From Gnetum montanum (lineage: Eukaryota > Streptophyta > Gnetopsida > Gnetales > Gnetaceae), in the NCBI GenBank assembly GCA_015680685.1, contig MNCI01008344.1:1-64000 (forward strand): a stretch of 64,000 nucleotides of DNA, read 5' to 3'. A model generated the notes under the pieces. That model was given only the letters and a program-made list of their open reading frames with translations, ran no database searches and had not been told where the DNA came from. Shown here in pieces: positions 1-10,881 of this stretch. Position numbers and translations under genes: made by a program. Position 1 is the first letter of the stretch. Each line of letters starts with the position of its first letter.

Positions 1-398
1 GTACGACCACTTCGAGCACTTGCGTTATGTGTGGCGATCCCAATAGCGATTAGCGTTTGGTAAGCTGCAGTTGCATAGTTTAGGGTGTGTCCGGTAAGTG
101 GGAACGGATGCTGATGCTAGTTAATTTAGACTTAGATCTTAGTTAGAGTTAGTTTAGTTTCTCAACTCTTTCCTCCTGGTAGCATAGAAGATAAGCCGAA
201 AATACCAAAAAAATCACATACCTCAGACTTGCTTAACCATACACCGTGACACATACAAGCAAGCCTGGGAAGACAACGAATGATTAACCCCAAGTGTTTT
301 TTGTGGCATTAAGGCATTTAGTTTGCGGAGTTTGACCGGATCACGCGTGTACGCTCGTATTTGTATGGTGGAGTGTAGGGGTACCTCGCCACTCATCA
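1..398 (+). mobile_element. 3' part of an LTR (A/B family), element continues left of window
   Basis: The sequence matches the right half of the element A 5' LTR, including the block around the polypyrimidine stretch and the shared end GGTACCTCGCCACTCATCA at 380-398. It is on the plus strand. No primer binding site follows the terminal CA, so this is either a 3' LTR or a solo LTR, not a 5' LTR. Its target is element C, whose 3' end resumes at 399. The other edge and the matching target duplication lie outside the window. Confidence 0.8.
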
Positions 399-927
399 CA
401 TGTCTTTCTAGTGGGACCCCCTAGAATAACATTGATTTTCCTTGATTGAGTGCCTTTTGATTACTCTTACTCCCATTTTTTGTTAGATCTACAAGGATCT
501 TAGTACAACCAAGCTACATTATAGCACCTATAGATGTCACCAAAGAGAATCCACAAGTTCCCTTAATGTCACACCCTAGCCATTCCCTCTTAGTCCATCA
601 TTGTTTACTCTAGCCATAATGAGCACAAAAATACTTTTAAGTTTCATGATGACAAGAATATCATTGTACTTAGAGTAGAACCTCTTATTAATAGAATGGT
701 TGGGTGGATGTGGTGGGTTCACTGTCCAAATAATTATTCACCTGAGACTTGATAGCATAAAACAACACCTCAACCAACGAGCCACATGAGTGTTTATTCA
801 TAGATGAGATTACTCATAAAAATATAAAATGACAAAAATATAAAATAATAAATTAAAAGGTGAAAAACTAGAAAACAAAAAGTCAAAAAATTAAAGAAAC
901 AACAAAACATTTATTAATTCTATGTTG
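399..927 (-). other. 3' untranslated region of element C
   Basis: No coding potential is visible. The region is AT-rich close to the end of gag and further left carries gene-poor sequence laid out like the 3' untranslated regions of A and B. Its start is set by the gag stop near 928 and its left edge by the LTR ending at 398. Confidence 0.5.
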
Positions 928-1885
928 TTAGAATGGAGGGTGCCCCCCATAACTAAATGGTTGAGCATGGCTAGAATTAATAAATGGAAGGTTAGGATCC
1001 TTGCATGTTGTAAATATTGGGACCCGATCATACTTACCCCATTGGGGTTCACACACTTGATTAGAGTTGACATAGTTGGGCAAGTTATAAGATATGGTTA
1101 ATTTATAAGGAGTTGACCCACTATGGTACTTGTGACTATAAGATGGTATGCAAGGATCAACACATCTCCCCATGTGGCAATATTCATTGGGCCCCATGGT
1201 TTTTGGAGTGTTGATTGGTGGCCCAGATAGAGTAATAAAAGGCATTGAGTTTGAGGGGGTGGATGCATCATAGCATTAAGCTTGTGCTAAGTTGGAGGAT
1301 GCAGTGGTTTCAGAACTATGCTATCTCTTTCTATAGTCTTTCCTAAAGAAAGGACGCTTTCAATGTTGTGGAGGGTTCCCACTACTATTGACAGTAGCAG
1401 CACAAGTAACGTTCATGGGTTGGTGTTGTGGTGTAAAGCCTTCTGACACAATTGGTGGCGATGTAGAAGATGGTGAAGTATGAGAATATTGAGGTTGAGG
1501 AGAAGTGTAAGGCACATGAGGTGGTGATTTTGTTGGAGAGGACATGGGTGCATAGTACTCGAGAGAATGATAACGATGAGGTGAGGTAGAGGATGCTGAT
1601 CCCGTTGGAAAAATAGGGTGTTGAAAATAATAAGCATTTGGCGTTGAGACATATGAAGGGTATGGTCTAGTTGGCGATGGCCTCCCCCACGACTGAGATT
1701 TTTGCCACTGTGGTTAAACCTGATATTTCTGTACAAAATCTGGATGTAACATTCCTCCCCAATGCTCATGTAAATGTGACAAAACTAGACATTGGCCTTT
1801 GGGGTGATTGTACAAACAGATGTTACATTGATATGTGAAATTGGTAGTTGAGTTCTTACTCTTATTATCTTCTACCCTTTGTTTC
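928..1885 (-). pseudogene. Element C gag, C-terminal part
   Basis: Continuation of the C gag frame after the B insertion. It begins with a zinc-knuckle-like segment at about 1770-1850, reading CNICLYNHPKGQC (C-x2-C-x3-H-x4-C). A proline, serine and glutamine-rich stretch follows, and then a tail ending near 928 with a short FSYGGHPPF sequence. That tail resembles the end of the A and B polyprotein. No aspartic protease motif is present between knuckle and tail. The frame carries a few premature stops. Confidence 0.7.
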
Positions 1886-2689
1886 TGATGAGTGGCAAGG
1901 TACCCCTACACTCAACCATACGAATACGAGCGTCTCACGCATGATCAGGTCGAACTCCAAGGACTAAGTGCTTACACACCCTAATGGAACACTTAAGGTT
2001 AATCAATTGTTGTCTTCCCAAACTTACTTGTATTGTCATGATTGTATGGTTAAGTAAGTCTGAAGTATATGATTTTTATGTCTTTTATCTTTTTAATGCC
2101 TTATGCTAAGAGGGAAGGGTGAAGTGACTAAGTGACTAAGTATTCGTTAACTAACTTCTAATCATCCTAGCACCAGTATCCATTCCCACTTGCCGTACAC
2201 ACCCTGAACCAATGCAACGCTACTAGGATTACCAAATGCTACTCGTTACTAGGTTACCAAGCGTTACACACGTGCTTGAAGCAGTCATACTGAATGCACT
2301 TAACTAGGAGAGTCAAGGGTTGAGAGAGATTAATTATCTAAGAAAGCATTTAAACATTTAATAATAATTAAATCCTATTTATCTTAGTCCATATGCTGCA
2401 AGGTTTATCAGAAATTTTATCCTTATTGCCATACAAAAATGTGTGCTCAGGTACAATTTTCTTGAATAAAGATCCATTCACTTTGAGACTCCTATTGCGG
2501 GCACATGGAAATTATTCTAACTCTGGAATGGTAAAACTGCTATAGTTTGGCTAAGGGTCTAAATCTAGATGAGTGAATAAGGGAAAGCTGCCTCTTATTT
2601 ATAGAACTGGTGACAAGCTGTGATATCGCGTACGTGATATCGCAGGGGCCGACGTGATATCACAGCTGATGCAATATTGCGGCTCATCA
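1886..2689 (-). repeat. 3' LTR of element B (804 bp)
   Basis: Read on the minus strand it starts TGATGAGCCGC and ends CTTGCCACTCATCA. The TATA-like sequence TATAAATAAG lies just downstream of a short array of GATATC-containing palindromes at about 2620-2680. A purine tract with core ATGGGGGTA (2690-2698) borders it on the internal side, as expected for the plus-strand primer. It is longer than the partner LTR, mainly because the palindrome array has more units. Confidence 0.9.
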
Positions 2690-4556
2690 TACCCCCATGA
2701 CTGAATGAAAACTCGTCCTTGAGTCCCTTACAAAATATTGTGAAGGTATGGGATTATTGACTTGAATGATACTAATGGTGAATGGGGTGACATGTGAATT
2801 GATCATCATTATAATACATGGAAAAATTTAGTGTTCATGACAACAAGAGTGAACACTATACACATTTGACATCCAGCCTTATTTGCCAGCTGAGAGAGGA
2901 GAGAGAAAAGAGAGAGAGAAAAGAAGAAGTCTGTTGCTGCCAACGCCAAGATTGCACTTTTCGTTGTTCATCCATAAGCACATCATCAATCTTATTCCTT
3001 GCATAACTGTTCCAGCACCAGTCATTCCAAGTGTTCCCTCCAAATCTAATCTGTTGTTGTATGATTGCCATCTGCACACACAACACAATCTGATATTAGC
3101 AAGGGTAAATGAATCACAATGCAGTTAATACCTTACCTCAGTGTAAGGTCCATTGGCTGAGTTGTGATATGGCTAATGCAGGTCTGGAGATATAATACTG
3201 GTGACTACCTGAGGTGTAGGGGTTAGGAGAAAATTGAAAAAATTGGACCAGGACCCCCATGACTGAGAGCGAACCTTCGGTAGCAATAGAATGGAAAAAG
3301 ATAAGGAATAAGAAAAGATGGAGAAAAAGAAATAACGAGAACGCCGATAAAATGGATGTCAAAGATGAAGATGAACAAAATAAATGGTGATTGCAAAAAA
3401 ATTTTAGGGGAAAGAAATTAATAGATGCACCAAATAGGAATGCTAGTGGGTCCTCCCCAAAGTAGGCTTATGCCCTTAATGCCCTAACAAACCCACATTC
3501 AAAGAGTCCATAGGCTCTAAGAATGTCATTTGGAGATAAGAGTTAAAGTCTTAATCACAAGAGTTTACCAAAAAGAAAACAATGCATCAACCAAAATATG
3601 GACTATTGATACAATCGACAATGAGGTGATAAATGGAGAAAGAAGGATGGACAGAAAAGAATGGAATGGAATCTCAAGAACAAGGTGATGTACAATGCCT
3701 TGTGTGTTGATGGTTAATGTGACTTAGTAGATATCATTCCAAATCTAACCTCAAACAATCCACATCCAATGACTTCACATTAATACATTTGGCCAATCCA
3801 TCCACCTAAAGTAACATGAATGCCTCTACCAAAGAGCCACCACCATTTCGAAGAAACGAACAAGGAGAAAGTAGGAAGTGAGAAGGGCCTTAGTTAGAGG
3901 GAACATGTTTATTTTCATTCCATAACTAGCTCTTGTAGCCTAGGTGATTATTTCATCTAAGGGGTGTGCTTTGAATTCTCACTATTTTTTTTTTGTGTTT
4001 TGCGTGAGAACCACACCATGCAAAGACTTATTATTTTTGTTGGCTCAGCTTCCTGATAATGGAGCAATGTTGAAATGGTACGAGAGACTCAAGAAGAAAA
4101 CATCCAAGCACCCAAGAGCATGGCCAACACAAATGCATCAAGTTCCCTTGAAGTCACACCCTTTTCAGTTCTTGAGTCCTTCCTTAGTTTGAGAAATGCC
4201 TAGTCATCGATTCGTTGATAGTTCTTATTATTGAGAAAGGGACTGTATAATTCCAAGTCAAGAGAGACCATAGAAATTTATGGATGCATGGATGACATGG
4301 ACTCATTGCCTATTATATCAAAAGAACCATACCTTAGTATCAACATCATAACTTAAAGGTAAAAACCAAACATTAGCAATCAATGGAATACAGTTCATAC
4401 TGCCATCAGGAGCACTTATTAGGTGATGAATCAAAAAAAAAATAAATAAACACACAAATAAGTGAAAGAGTATAAATGATGTTGTAATAAAAAAGAAGAA
4501 AAGCTAAAGAAATTTGTAAAACAAAACCTGAAAAAGAAACTGAGGGCCTCAAATGA
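2690..4556 (-). other. Long 3' untranslated region of element B
   Basis: About 1.9 kb lies between the gag-protease stop and the 3' LTR. It aligns along most of its length with the 3' region of A (19446-21323), and in its first part (about 3430-4556) with that of D. It contains a short purine-rich block repeated twice in the same orientation (core CATGGGGGT, near 3250 and next to the LTR). It also contains a possible intron and a small open frame, listed separately. Confidence 0.7.
2856..3086 (-). CDS. Small open frame in B 3' region, possible second exon
   Basis: A 76-codon open frame; from the second ATG it starts MAIIQQQIRFGG. That second ATG follows directly after a good 3' splice site (TTGTGTGTGCAG). 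A matching 5' splice site, GAG/GTAAGG, lies about 60 bases upstream. The protein is rich in Q, W and basic residues, then has a serine-leucine run coded by a pyrimidine tract. The same region exists in A (from about 20943) but with stops and an indel. I do not recognise the product. It may be a small accessory exon or chance; the conserved splice-like sequence is the main support. Confidence 0.3.
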   Translation of the reverse strand: MLCVQMAIIQQQIRFGGNTWNDWCWNSYARNKIDDVLMDEQRKVQSWRWQQQTSSFLSLFSLSSLSWQIRLDVKCV

Positions 4557-7500
4557 TCAGCATAGGTGGTCATCTCCCCCATGATTGAGTTGGAAGGGAG
4601 AGATCTAAAATAATGAGTGCTTGTTTGATTTTTTTAGAAGTTTCCAACTTCTCCCTATTGATGTTTTCAGGTTAAGGGTTGGAAGTTGGTGATGCTCTTG
4701 CTCCAGTGTATCTATACTTTCGACGTGGCTGCAAGTTGGTCCCCCAGTTAGTTCCATGCATGTTGGTGGATTTCTCTCTTGATTAGCTGTCAACCACTGG
4801 GTGTTGTCTTGTTGTGTGGTTGCTACATATAGGAACTTATGTATATTAATTTCTGGTGCACACCGATTGCATGCAGGCAATGCTGAACATTCCTGTACGC
4901 AATCACACCCTGTATCACTGTATGTGATGTATGGAAATTTCTTCTTCTTAATCTTCCCACAAGTGTTTTCCTTAGATATTTCTAGGGAAAGATCACTGAT
5001 TCCTAGACATGCATTCATGGTACTTAGCCATTCCCTTCCCATTATTACTGGGAAGTCCCCTTTGTCATTGTTGACTTGTATCACTAGGAAATCAGCTAGG
5101 TATGACCAACCACACACAGTGGTAATGATGTCCTCCACTAGTCCCAAGGGAATAGTGATGGACTGGTCAGCTAGCTCTAATAAAATATTGCTTTTCTTTA
5201 GTGGAGGCAGGTTCCAGGCTTTATACATTTCTTATGATATCAAGTTGACTCCGGAACCTCAGTCCAGAAGAGCTCTACAAGGTTCATTCCCAGCGACTTG
5301 GAGATATATTAAAGGACTTCAAGGATTAGAGAATTTCCTAGGAAGGTGGCCCTCCTTGATCCAGTCAGTGACGGTATGTATTAACATAACCATGTGTGTT
5401 GAGCTCTATTATTGGTTTGAAGGGAGCTCTGAAGCCTTATTTGATGGAGGAACGTTCGGAGGCTCAACCACTTATGTTTGTGAGAGCTTGTTTGGACTGT
5501 TGGTTTTGAAGAAAGGTCTTCTCCTTGTACGGTTGTTAGAACCAACAACGGGTTGAAGGTTTACAGCTCTTGTAGCATTGTGTTGCTGTGGTTGAGTGGG
5601 GAGTTCCCCTTGCATTGTTGGAGTGGGTGGTAATGGAGCAATCGGTGTGAGAGTTGTAGATGGATTCGGAGGATGGTATGCATGTGGTGTGTCTCTCCCA
5701 AGAGAAAGAGTCCTATAGTACTCCCAAGCTTGGTACTTAGGTTGTGGTGTCACGTGACCAACAAAGTCACTTGGAGAGATTGGCTACTGCACGTAGTAGC
5801 CATATGGATTCAGTTGCCGATAAGGGTATTGTTGCCTTGGCGGTGGCATCCCCCATGACTATGGGTATTGCCACTACTGGTGTTGCTTAATAGGTTGTGG
5901 TGGAGTTCCACTTGGATAATATGTTAGCGATTGGTGGAACTACCTTGGATTACCTTGAGGATAAGGTAACCATCGAGGTGTTTGCCGTTTGTTAAGTTGT
6001 GGGTTAAGTGCATACACCCCAGACTCTTGCAAATGTGAGATTATTGGGCAACATCCCTTAGGATGGTCATATTGGCATATCTCACATCTACTGTCATTTT
6101 CCATATCAGAATCCACAACCTCTTCGGTGAAAGCCATTTTACCCTTACCTTTGTTACGTGCATGGCCCAAATCCCTCATTTTCTTTCTATCATGGTCACT
6201 ACTTCACTTCTTAGACTCCTTTAAAATTTTTAGAATGATTTCAAATCTACTATCTAAGGAGTCCCACATTTGATCTACCTTAGCCGACACTTCTATTGTT
6301 AATTTTTGGAGCAATAAGGTTTTTCTATTCACCATCTCTTCAAGTGGTGACTCATCCTTCTCCTCACATAATATCACTCCCCTTTTTCGGAGGGGAGGAT
6401 CGCGATTGTACTCTTTCACACTTTCTCTTTTATGTAGCTCTCCTTCTTCCTTAGCTACTTGCTCCAACAATCTATGGATCTGATGGGGCCTAAGCTCTGA
6501 TAATCTCCCTTGGGCATATGTTTCAAGGGTTCTCCTAGTTTCGTGCTTAAGTCCATCTACGAGATGACGTAGTTGATCCTAATGCGAATAACCATGGCCC
6601 AGGCAATGATGTAACAGTGCATAGTATCGACCCATGGCAGAATCCAAGGGTTCATGAGTTCCCTACTTCCATCCTTGGATTTGCTTTCATAGGCTGGACA
6701 CCCAGGAGTACGTTTGATATTTATCATTAAATAGTTCTAGCATCATACTCCACCTTCGAATGGATTCAAGTTCTAAGGATTAATACCAACTTTCCGCTTC
6801 TTTTATGAGTGTCCTTGGGAACAACTTTAATTTTTGCCACTCATTCTCAATGTTTTGCAAAGCACATGCATCGTGAAATGCCTGTAAGTGGTTCTGAGGA
6901 TTAGTGTTGTATCCCCCCTCAAATCGTGGGATATTATTCATGTCTAGTCTCTTGATCCTAATATCTTTCTAGTGCCTTGTAGGTATTCTAACGGCGTCCG
7001 TGATGTCTAACATGATTCGGGTTGCAAGTAGGGGTTCTTCATGGTCATTTCTCTCATAGCTTCTATGATGTCTACATAGTTCCCTACTTTTCCTTATTCC
7101 ATGCCTTGATTCTCTAGAGTACCCTCATCCTCACTCTCGATTCTCTCGTCGAGGTCTCTCATTTTGCTTACCCTTATCCTCACTAATGAGTGGCGAGGTA
7201 CCCCTACACTGAACCATATGAATACGAGCGTTACATGCATGATCCGGTTGAACTCTGCAGACTAAGTGCCTATACGCCTTATGAAACACTTAAGGTTAAT
7301 CATTCGTTGTCTTCCTAGACTTACTTGTATTTGTCATGGTTGTATGGTTAAGTAAGTCTGAGGTATGTGATTTTTATGTCTTTTATGTTTTATCATCTAT
7401 GCTAATGAGGGGAAGGGTGAAGAGACTAAGTAACTAACTTTAACTAACTAAGTTCTAATGCCTAGCATCAGTATCTGTTCCCACTTGCCGTTCACACCTT

Positions 7501-8779
7501 GAACCAATGCAACCTTATGGGATTACCAAACACTATTTGTTACTAGGATTACCAAGCGTAACACACGTGCTCGAAGCGATCGTCCTGAATGCACTTAACT
7601 AGGAGTGTTGAGGGTTGAGAGAGATTAATTAACTAATAAAGAATTTAAATAATTAACAATAATTAAAGTCCTAATTAGCTTAGTCCATGCACTGCAAGGT
7701 TTATCCAAAAAGTTCATCTTTATTTCTGTACACAAACTTTTGCTCAGGTACAATATTTTCTCGAATAAAGATCCATTCACTTTGGGACTCCTACTATGGA
7801 AACATGGAAATTACTCTAACTTTGGAATGGAAAAACTACAAGAGTTTGGCTAAGGTCTACATATAGATGGAGAAACAAGGGAGAGTCGCCTCTTATTTAT
7901 AGATTTGATGACATGCTACGATATTGTGTACACAATATTGCAGGGCAAGACGCGATATCGTATACGTGATATTGCAGCGGACACGATATTGTGTACGCGA
8001 TATCACGGCCCATGCAATATTGCATCCAGTCACTCACGGTTAGGTTCCTTATGATTGCATCCTGATGTTGAAAGAGAGGGTGAATGTGATGATGAAGGTG
8101 ACGAAGAAGGAGAACCATCACCATGATGGTGTTTCATACCTTCTCTTCGGTGGTATCGACCCCAATCGTGATGATGATCAGAATGCCCATCTTTATCTTG
8201 TGTTTGTGTTCCCTCATTGAACACTTGGTGTTCATGTGGATCAAAACCAGGGTTTTGAATTGTGGAGCGAAGGTTCTGATACACCACCTTCTCACTATCG
8301 TTAGGAGGGGGAACACCATTTTGTGGAGAACCTATTGAAATAGGTTCACCACCCTCAATTTCACTTATGACGGGTGGAGCGTTATGGGGTGCTTTACCCT
8401 TCAAAGATGTGTGGTAACTCTCCTACTACAAGTCTCGTTGACATTGCACTTCTTTGGGATGGTAGTCCCTTGTGTGGTAATCACATGCAACGTACTCTGT
8501 GTATAATTGTGACATGCCTATTCGTGTAAGGGCATGAAGGAGCATGTTGGGGGCTGCTCTATCTAGAGGCAACACTATGTTACCCTCCAAGTATCTCCAA
8601 TGTAGTTGTTTATCTTGATGGAAGATAAAGGTAAGGTCAGGTATATATTCATCATGATGAATATATGCCACACTGAGTTGTTGAGGAACTGGCAGATTTT
8701 GGTTATGTGTGTTGTGCCGCCGACTGTCTCTAGTGTTGGTCCCAGGTGGTGAAGTGCTTTTGTTTGAAGAAGAAGACAT
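4557..8779 (-). pseudogene. Element B gag-protease polyprotein (decayed, interrupted by solo LTR)
   Basis: Starts at the ATG at 8779 (MSSSSNKSTSPPG) and ends HGGDDHLC-stop at 4557. Removing the solo LTR plus one target duplication (854 bp) puts both halves in the same frame. Order: an N-terminal gag region; a capsid-like region with a conserved HLVDGL segment; the zinc-knuckle-like CEICQYDHPKGC at about 6070-6110; a proline-rich linker; then the aspartic protease. The protease catalytic Asp is kept in LLD-stop-GSG at about 5255, but the following Ser codon is a stop. The last 25 or so codons correspond to the extreme C-terminus of the D polyprotein, so reverse transcriptase through integrase is deleted. 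Several in-frame stops remain, so this is no longer a working gene. Confidence 0.88.
7179..8037 (-). mobile_element. Solo LTR inserted in element B gag, with 5-bp duplications
   Basis: The LTR is 7184-8032 (849 bp), read on the minus strand as TGACTGGATGC to CCACTCATTA (terminal TGA decayed to TAA on the plus strand). It is bounded by direct repeats CTCAC at 7179-7183 and 8033-8037. No internal sequence or second LTR accompanies it, which is the footprint of recombination between the two LTRs of a former full element. The empty site can be reconstructed from element A, which reads straight through at the matching gag position near 16830. TATA-like sequence is at 7892-7901. Confidence 0.93.
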
Positions 8780-8903
8780 TTTAGTCTTGTTTAGTGTGCT
8801 ATTTACCATTATGTTATTTTTTCTTGATTAACCCTAAGGGTTCATTTTAGCTCCCAATGATGTGAATGATTTCCTATGTTCTACGTAGTGCACAAAAAAC
8901 TAA

Positions 8904-8922
8904 GTCCCCGACAACGGTGCCA
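8904..8922 (-). promoter_or_regulatory. Primer binding site of element B (tRNA-Asp type)
   Basis: Minus strand reads TGGCACCGTTGTCGGGGAC, one base inside the 5' LTR. The intact plant form complementary to tRNA-Asp is TGGCGCCGTTGCCGGGG. The two differences are G-to-A and C-to-T changes, as expected from deamination at methylated sites. Confidence 0.88.
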
Positions 8923-8923
8923 A

Positions 8924-9693
8924 TGATGAGTGACAAGGTACCCCTATACTCAACCATACAAATATGAGCATCTCATGCGTGATCCAGTCGAACTCCAAGG
9001 ACTAAGTGCTTATGTGCCCTAATGGAACACTTAAGGTTAATCAATCGCTGTCTTCCCAAACTTACTTGTATTGTCACGGTTGTATGGTTAAGTAAGTCTA
9101 AGGTATATTATTTTTATGTCTTTTATCTTTTTAATGCCTTATGCTAAAGGGGAAGGGTGAAGTGACTAAGTGACTAACTATTCGTTAACTAAGTTCTAAT
9201 CATCATAGCACCAGTATCCATTCCCACTTTCCATACACACCCTAAACCAGTGCAACGCTACTAGGATTACCAAATGCTACTCATTACTGGGTTTCCAAGC
9301 ATTAAACATGTGCTCAAAGCGATTGTATTGAATGCACTTAACTAGGAGAATCAAGGGTTGAGAGAGATTAATTATCTAAGAAAGCATTTAAACATTTAAC
9401 AATAATTAAATCCTATTTAGCTTAGTCCATATGCTGCAAGGTTTATCAGAAAGTTCATCTTTATTGCCATACACAAATGTGTGCTCAGGTACAATTTTCT
9501 TGAATAAAGATCCGTTCACTTTGAGACTCCTACTATGGGCACATGGAAATTATTCTAACTCTGGAATGGTAAAACTGCTATAGTTTGGCTAAGGGTCTAG
9601 ATCTAGATGAGTGAACAAGGAAAATATGCCTCTTATTTATAGAACTAGCGATGGGCTGCGATATCGCGGCTGATGCAATATCGCGACTCATCA
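8924..9693 (-). repeat. 5' LTR of element B (770 bp)
   Basis: Pairs with the LTR at 1886-2689. Terminal TG...CA on the minus strand. The TATA-like sequence TATAAATAAG is at 9632-9641. The GATATC palindrome array upstream of it is shorter here (about one unit) than in the 3' LTR of the same element, so the array has changed since or during insertion. Confidence 0.9.
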
Positions 9694-9698
9694 GTTTT

Positions 9699-10744
9699 GA
9701 TTGTCGTGTGGTGTCCTATCCTGTTTCTTGATTTGGCATAGTTCTTTCTTTAATAATGTTGGCATATTCTTCACATCTTTCATGTACCCAGTCCATCATC
9801 TTATTGATCTTTGCCTCAATTTCATCTAGTGATTGTGGGATTGGCAAAGATGATTCCACCTCCTTGAAGTGAGTTGATTTCTCCTCTTCATGATCATGAA
9901 CCCTTGTTAAGTTGAGATTTTGGTTTTGTTGAGAACTTTCAAAATTCTCCCTTCTGGCTATTTCTCCTTCTTCTTTTGCTACCTACTTAATAAGCTCTTG
10001 GAATTGATGGGTTCGTAGCTCATATAGTTGACCTTGGGTGTACATCCCTAGGATCTCCCTTGTTTCATTACGGAGCCCATCTATGATATGGCACATTGGC
10101 CTTTCCTCAGAGAACCCATGGCCTGGGCAGTTGTTTAACAGTGTATAATATCTTTCTAAGGCCATGTCCAAGGGTTCATGTTGCGCTTGATTCCATTCTT
10201 GGATTTGTCTCCTCAAGGTTGATACTCTCGCATAGGTTTGATATCTTTCATTGAAAAGTTCTACCATTGTCGGCCAACGTCGAATTGATTTTGGTTTTAA
10301 TGACCTATATCATACTTTTCCTTGGCCAACAAGTGTCAAAGGAAAGAGTTTAAGTTTTTTCCATCAATTATCAATGTCATTCCATGCATAGGCATCATGG
10401 AAAGCTTGTAGATGATGTTGGGGATCTAAATCATAGCCTCCTGAAAACTTAGGAAAGTTGTTTAAGTCAAGTCTGGGTAGACAACTTTTCTTACAATGCC
10501 TGTGGGGTATTTGAATAGCCTCTTGTATTTCCATTCAACTTGTAGTGGCCAGTAGGGGTTCATCATCACTAGGTAAGTTATGTAGTTGTGAGTTGGGATG
10601 ATGTTATTTGCGTTGATGATCATAGGAGACCCCTACATCAAATTGGGTACTCCAAACTTCATCTTCATTATCATATAATTTGTTGGTCCTCCAATGAGTT
10701 GCCCTACTAGTTGTTGCATTGTCATGGTCTTGTGAGAGAGACAT
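9699..10744 (-). pseudogene. Element C gag, N-terminal part
   Basis: Starts at the ATG at 10744 (MSLSQDHDNATTS) and runs to the edge of B. The segment 9983-10267 is the best preserved: it has the retrotransposon gag pattern with LRRQIQEWNQ, YYTLLNNCPGHGFS and HIIDGLRNET, matching the capsid-like region of A at 17301-17543. It joins 928-1885 in frame when B is removed. A handful of in-frame stops interrupt it. Confidence 0.8.
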
Positions 10745-10860
10745 TGTTGTGAACCGCGTGTGACTTATTTGAATTTAATTTAAATTTTTTTCTAAAGGAT
10801 ATATCGTTAATACTTGTTACAGTGATCTTGTATGATATAACTAATCTAAATAACTAGCAC

Positions 10861-10880
10861 CATCCCCAACAATGGCACCA
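10861..10880 (-). promoter_or_regulatory. Primer binding site of element C (decayed tRNA-Asp type)
   Basis: Minus strand reads TGGTGCCATTGTTGGGGATG directly inside the 5' LTR. Compared with the tRNA-Asp-complementary form TGGCGCCGTTGCCGGGGAT, all differences are C-to-T or G-to-A transitions. Confidence 0.82.
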
Positions 10881-10881
10881 A

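Larger units (their letters stand above)
1886..9693 (-). mobile_element. Element B: non-autonomous Athila-like element (gag-protease only)
   Basis: Complete minus-strand element. The 3' LTR is 1886-2689, the 5' LTR is 8924-9693 and the primer site is 8904-8922. Target duplications are GTTTC (1881-1885) and GTTTT (9694-9698), one mismatch. It carries one gag-protease frame and a long 3' region, but no reverse transcriptase, RNase H or integrase. It is inserted in the gag of element C and is itself interrupted by a solo LTR at 7184-8032. It shares internal structure and deletion junction with element A. Confidence 0.92.

Noticed and set aside
3138-3362. Minus-strand frame with a hydrophobic start that looks like a signal peptide
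   Set aside because: The hydrophobicity comes from a T-rich tract in the 3' region of B; the matching A sequence does not keep the frame or ATG.
4801-5556. The longest open frame of the window (251 codons, plus strand)
   Set aside because: It is antisense to the protease and linker part of element B, whose minus-strand translation has clear family similarity (WNLPPLKKSN, LGLVEDIITTVCGW). The plus-strand product resembles nothing.
7915-8010. GATATC palindrome array as a CRISPR-like repeat
   Set aside because: Units are palindromic, adjacent and without spacers, and lie in an LTR promoter of a plant retroelement.
8123-8338. Plus-strand frames opposite B gag linker
   Set aside because: Shadows of the serine/histidine-rich gag linker (for example HHDRG, SPSSSPSS in A).
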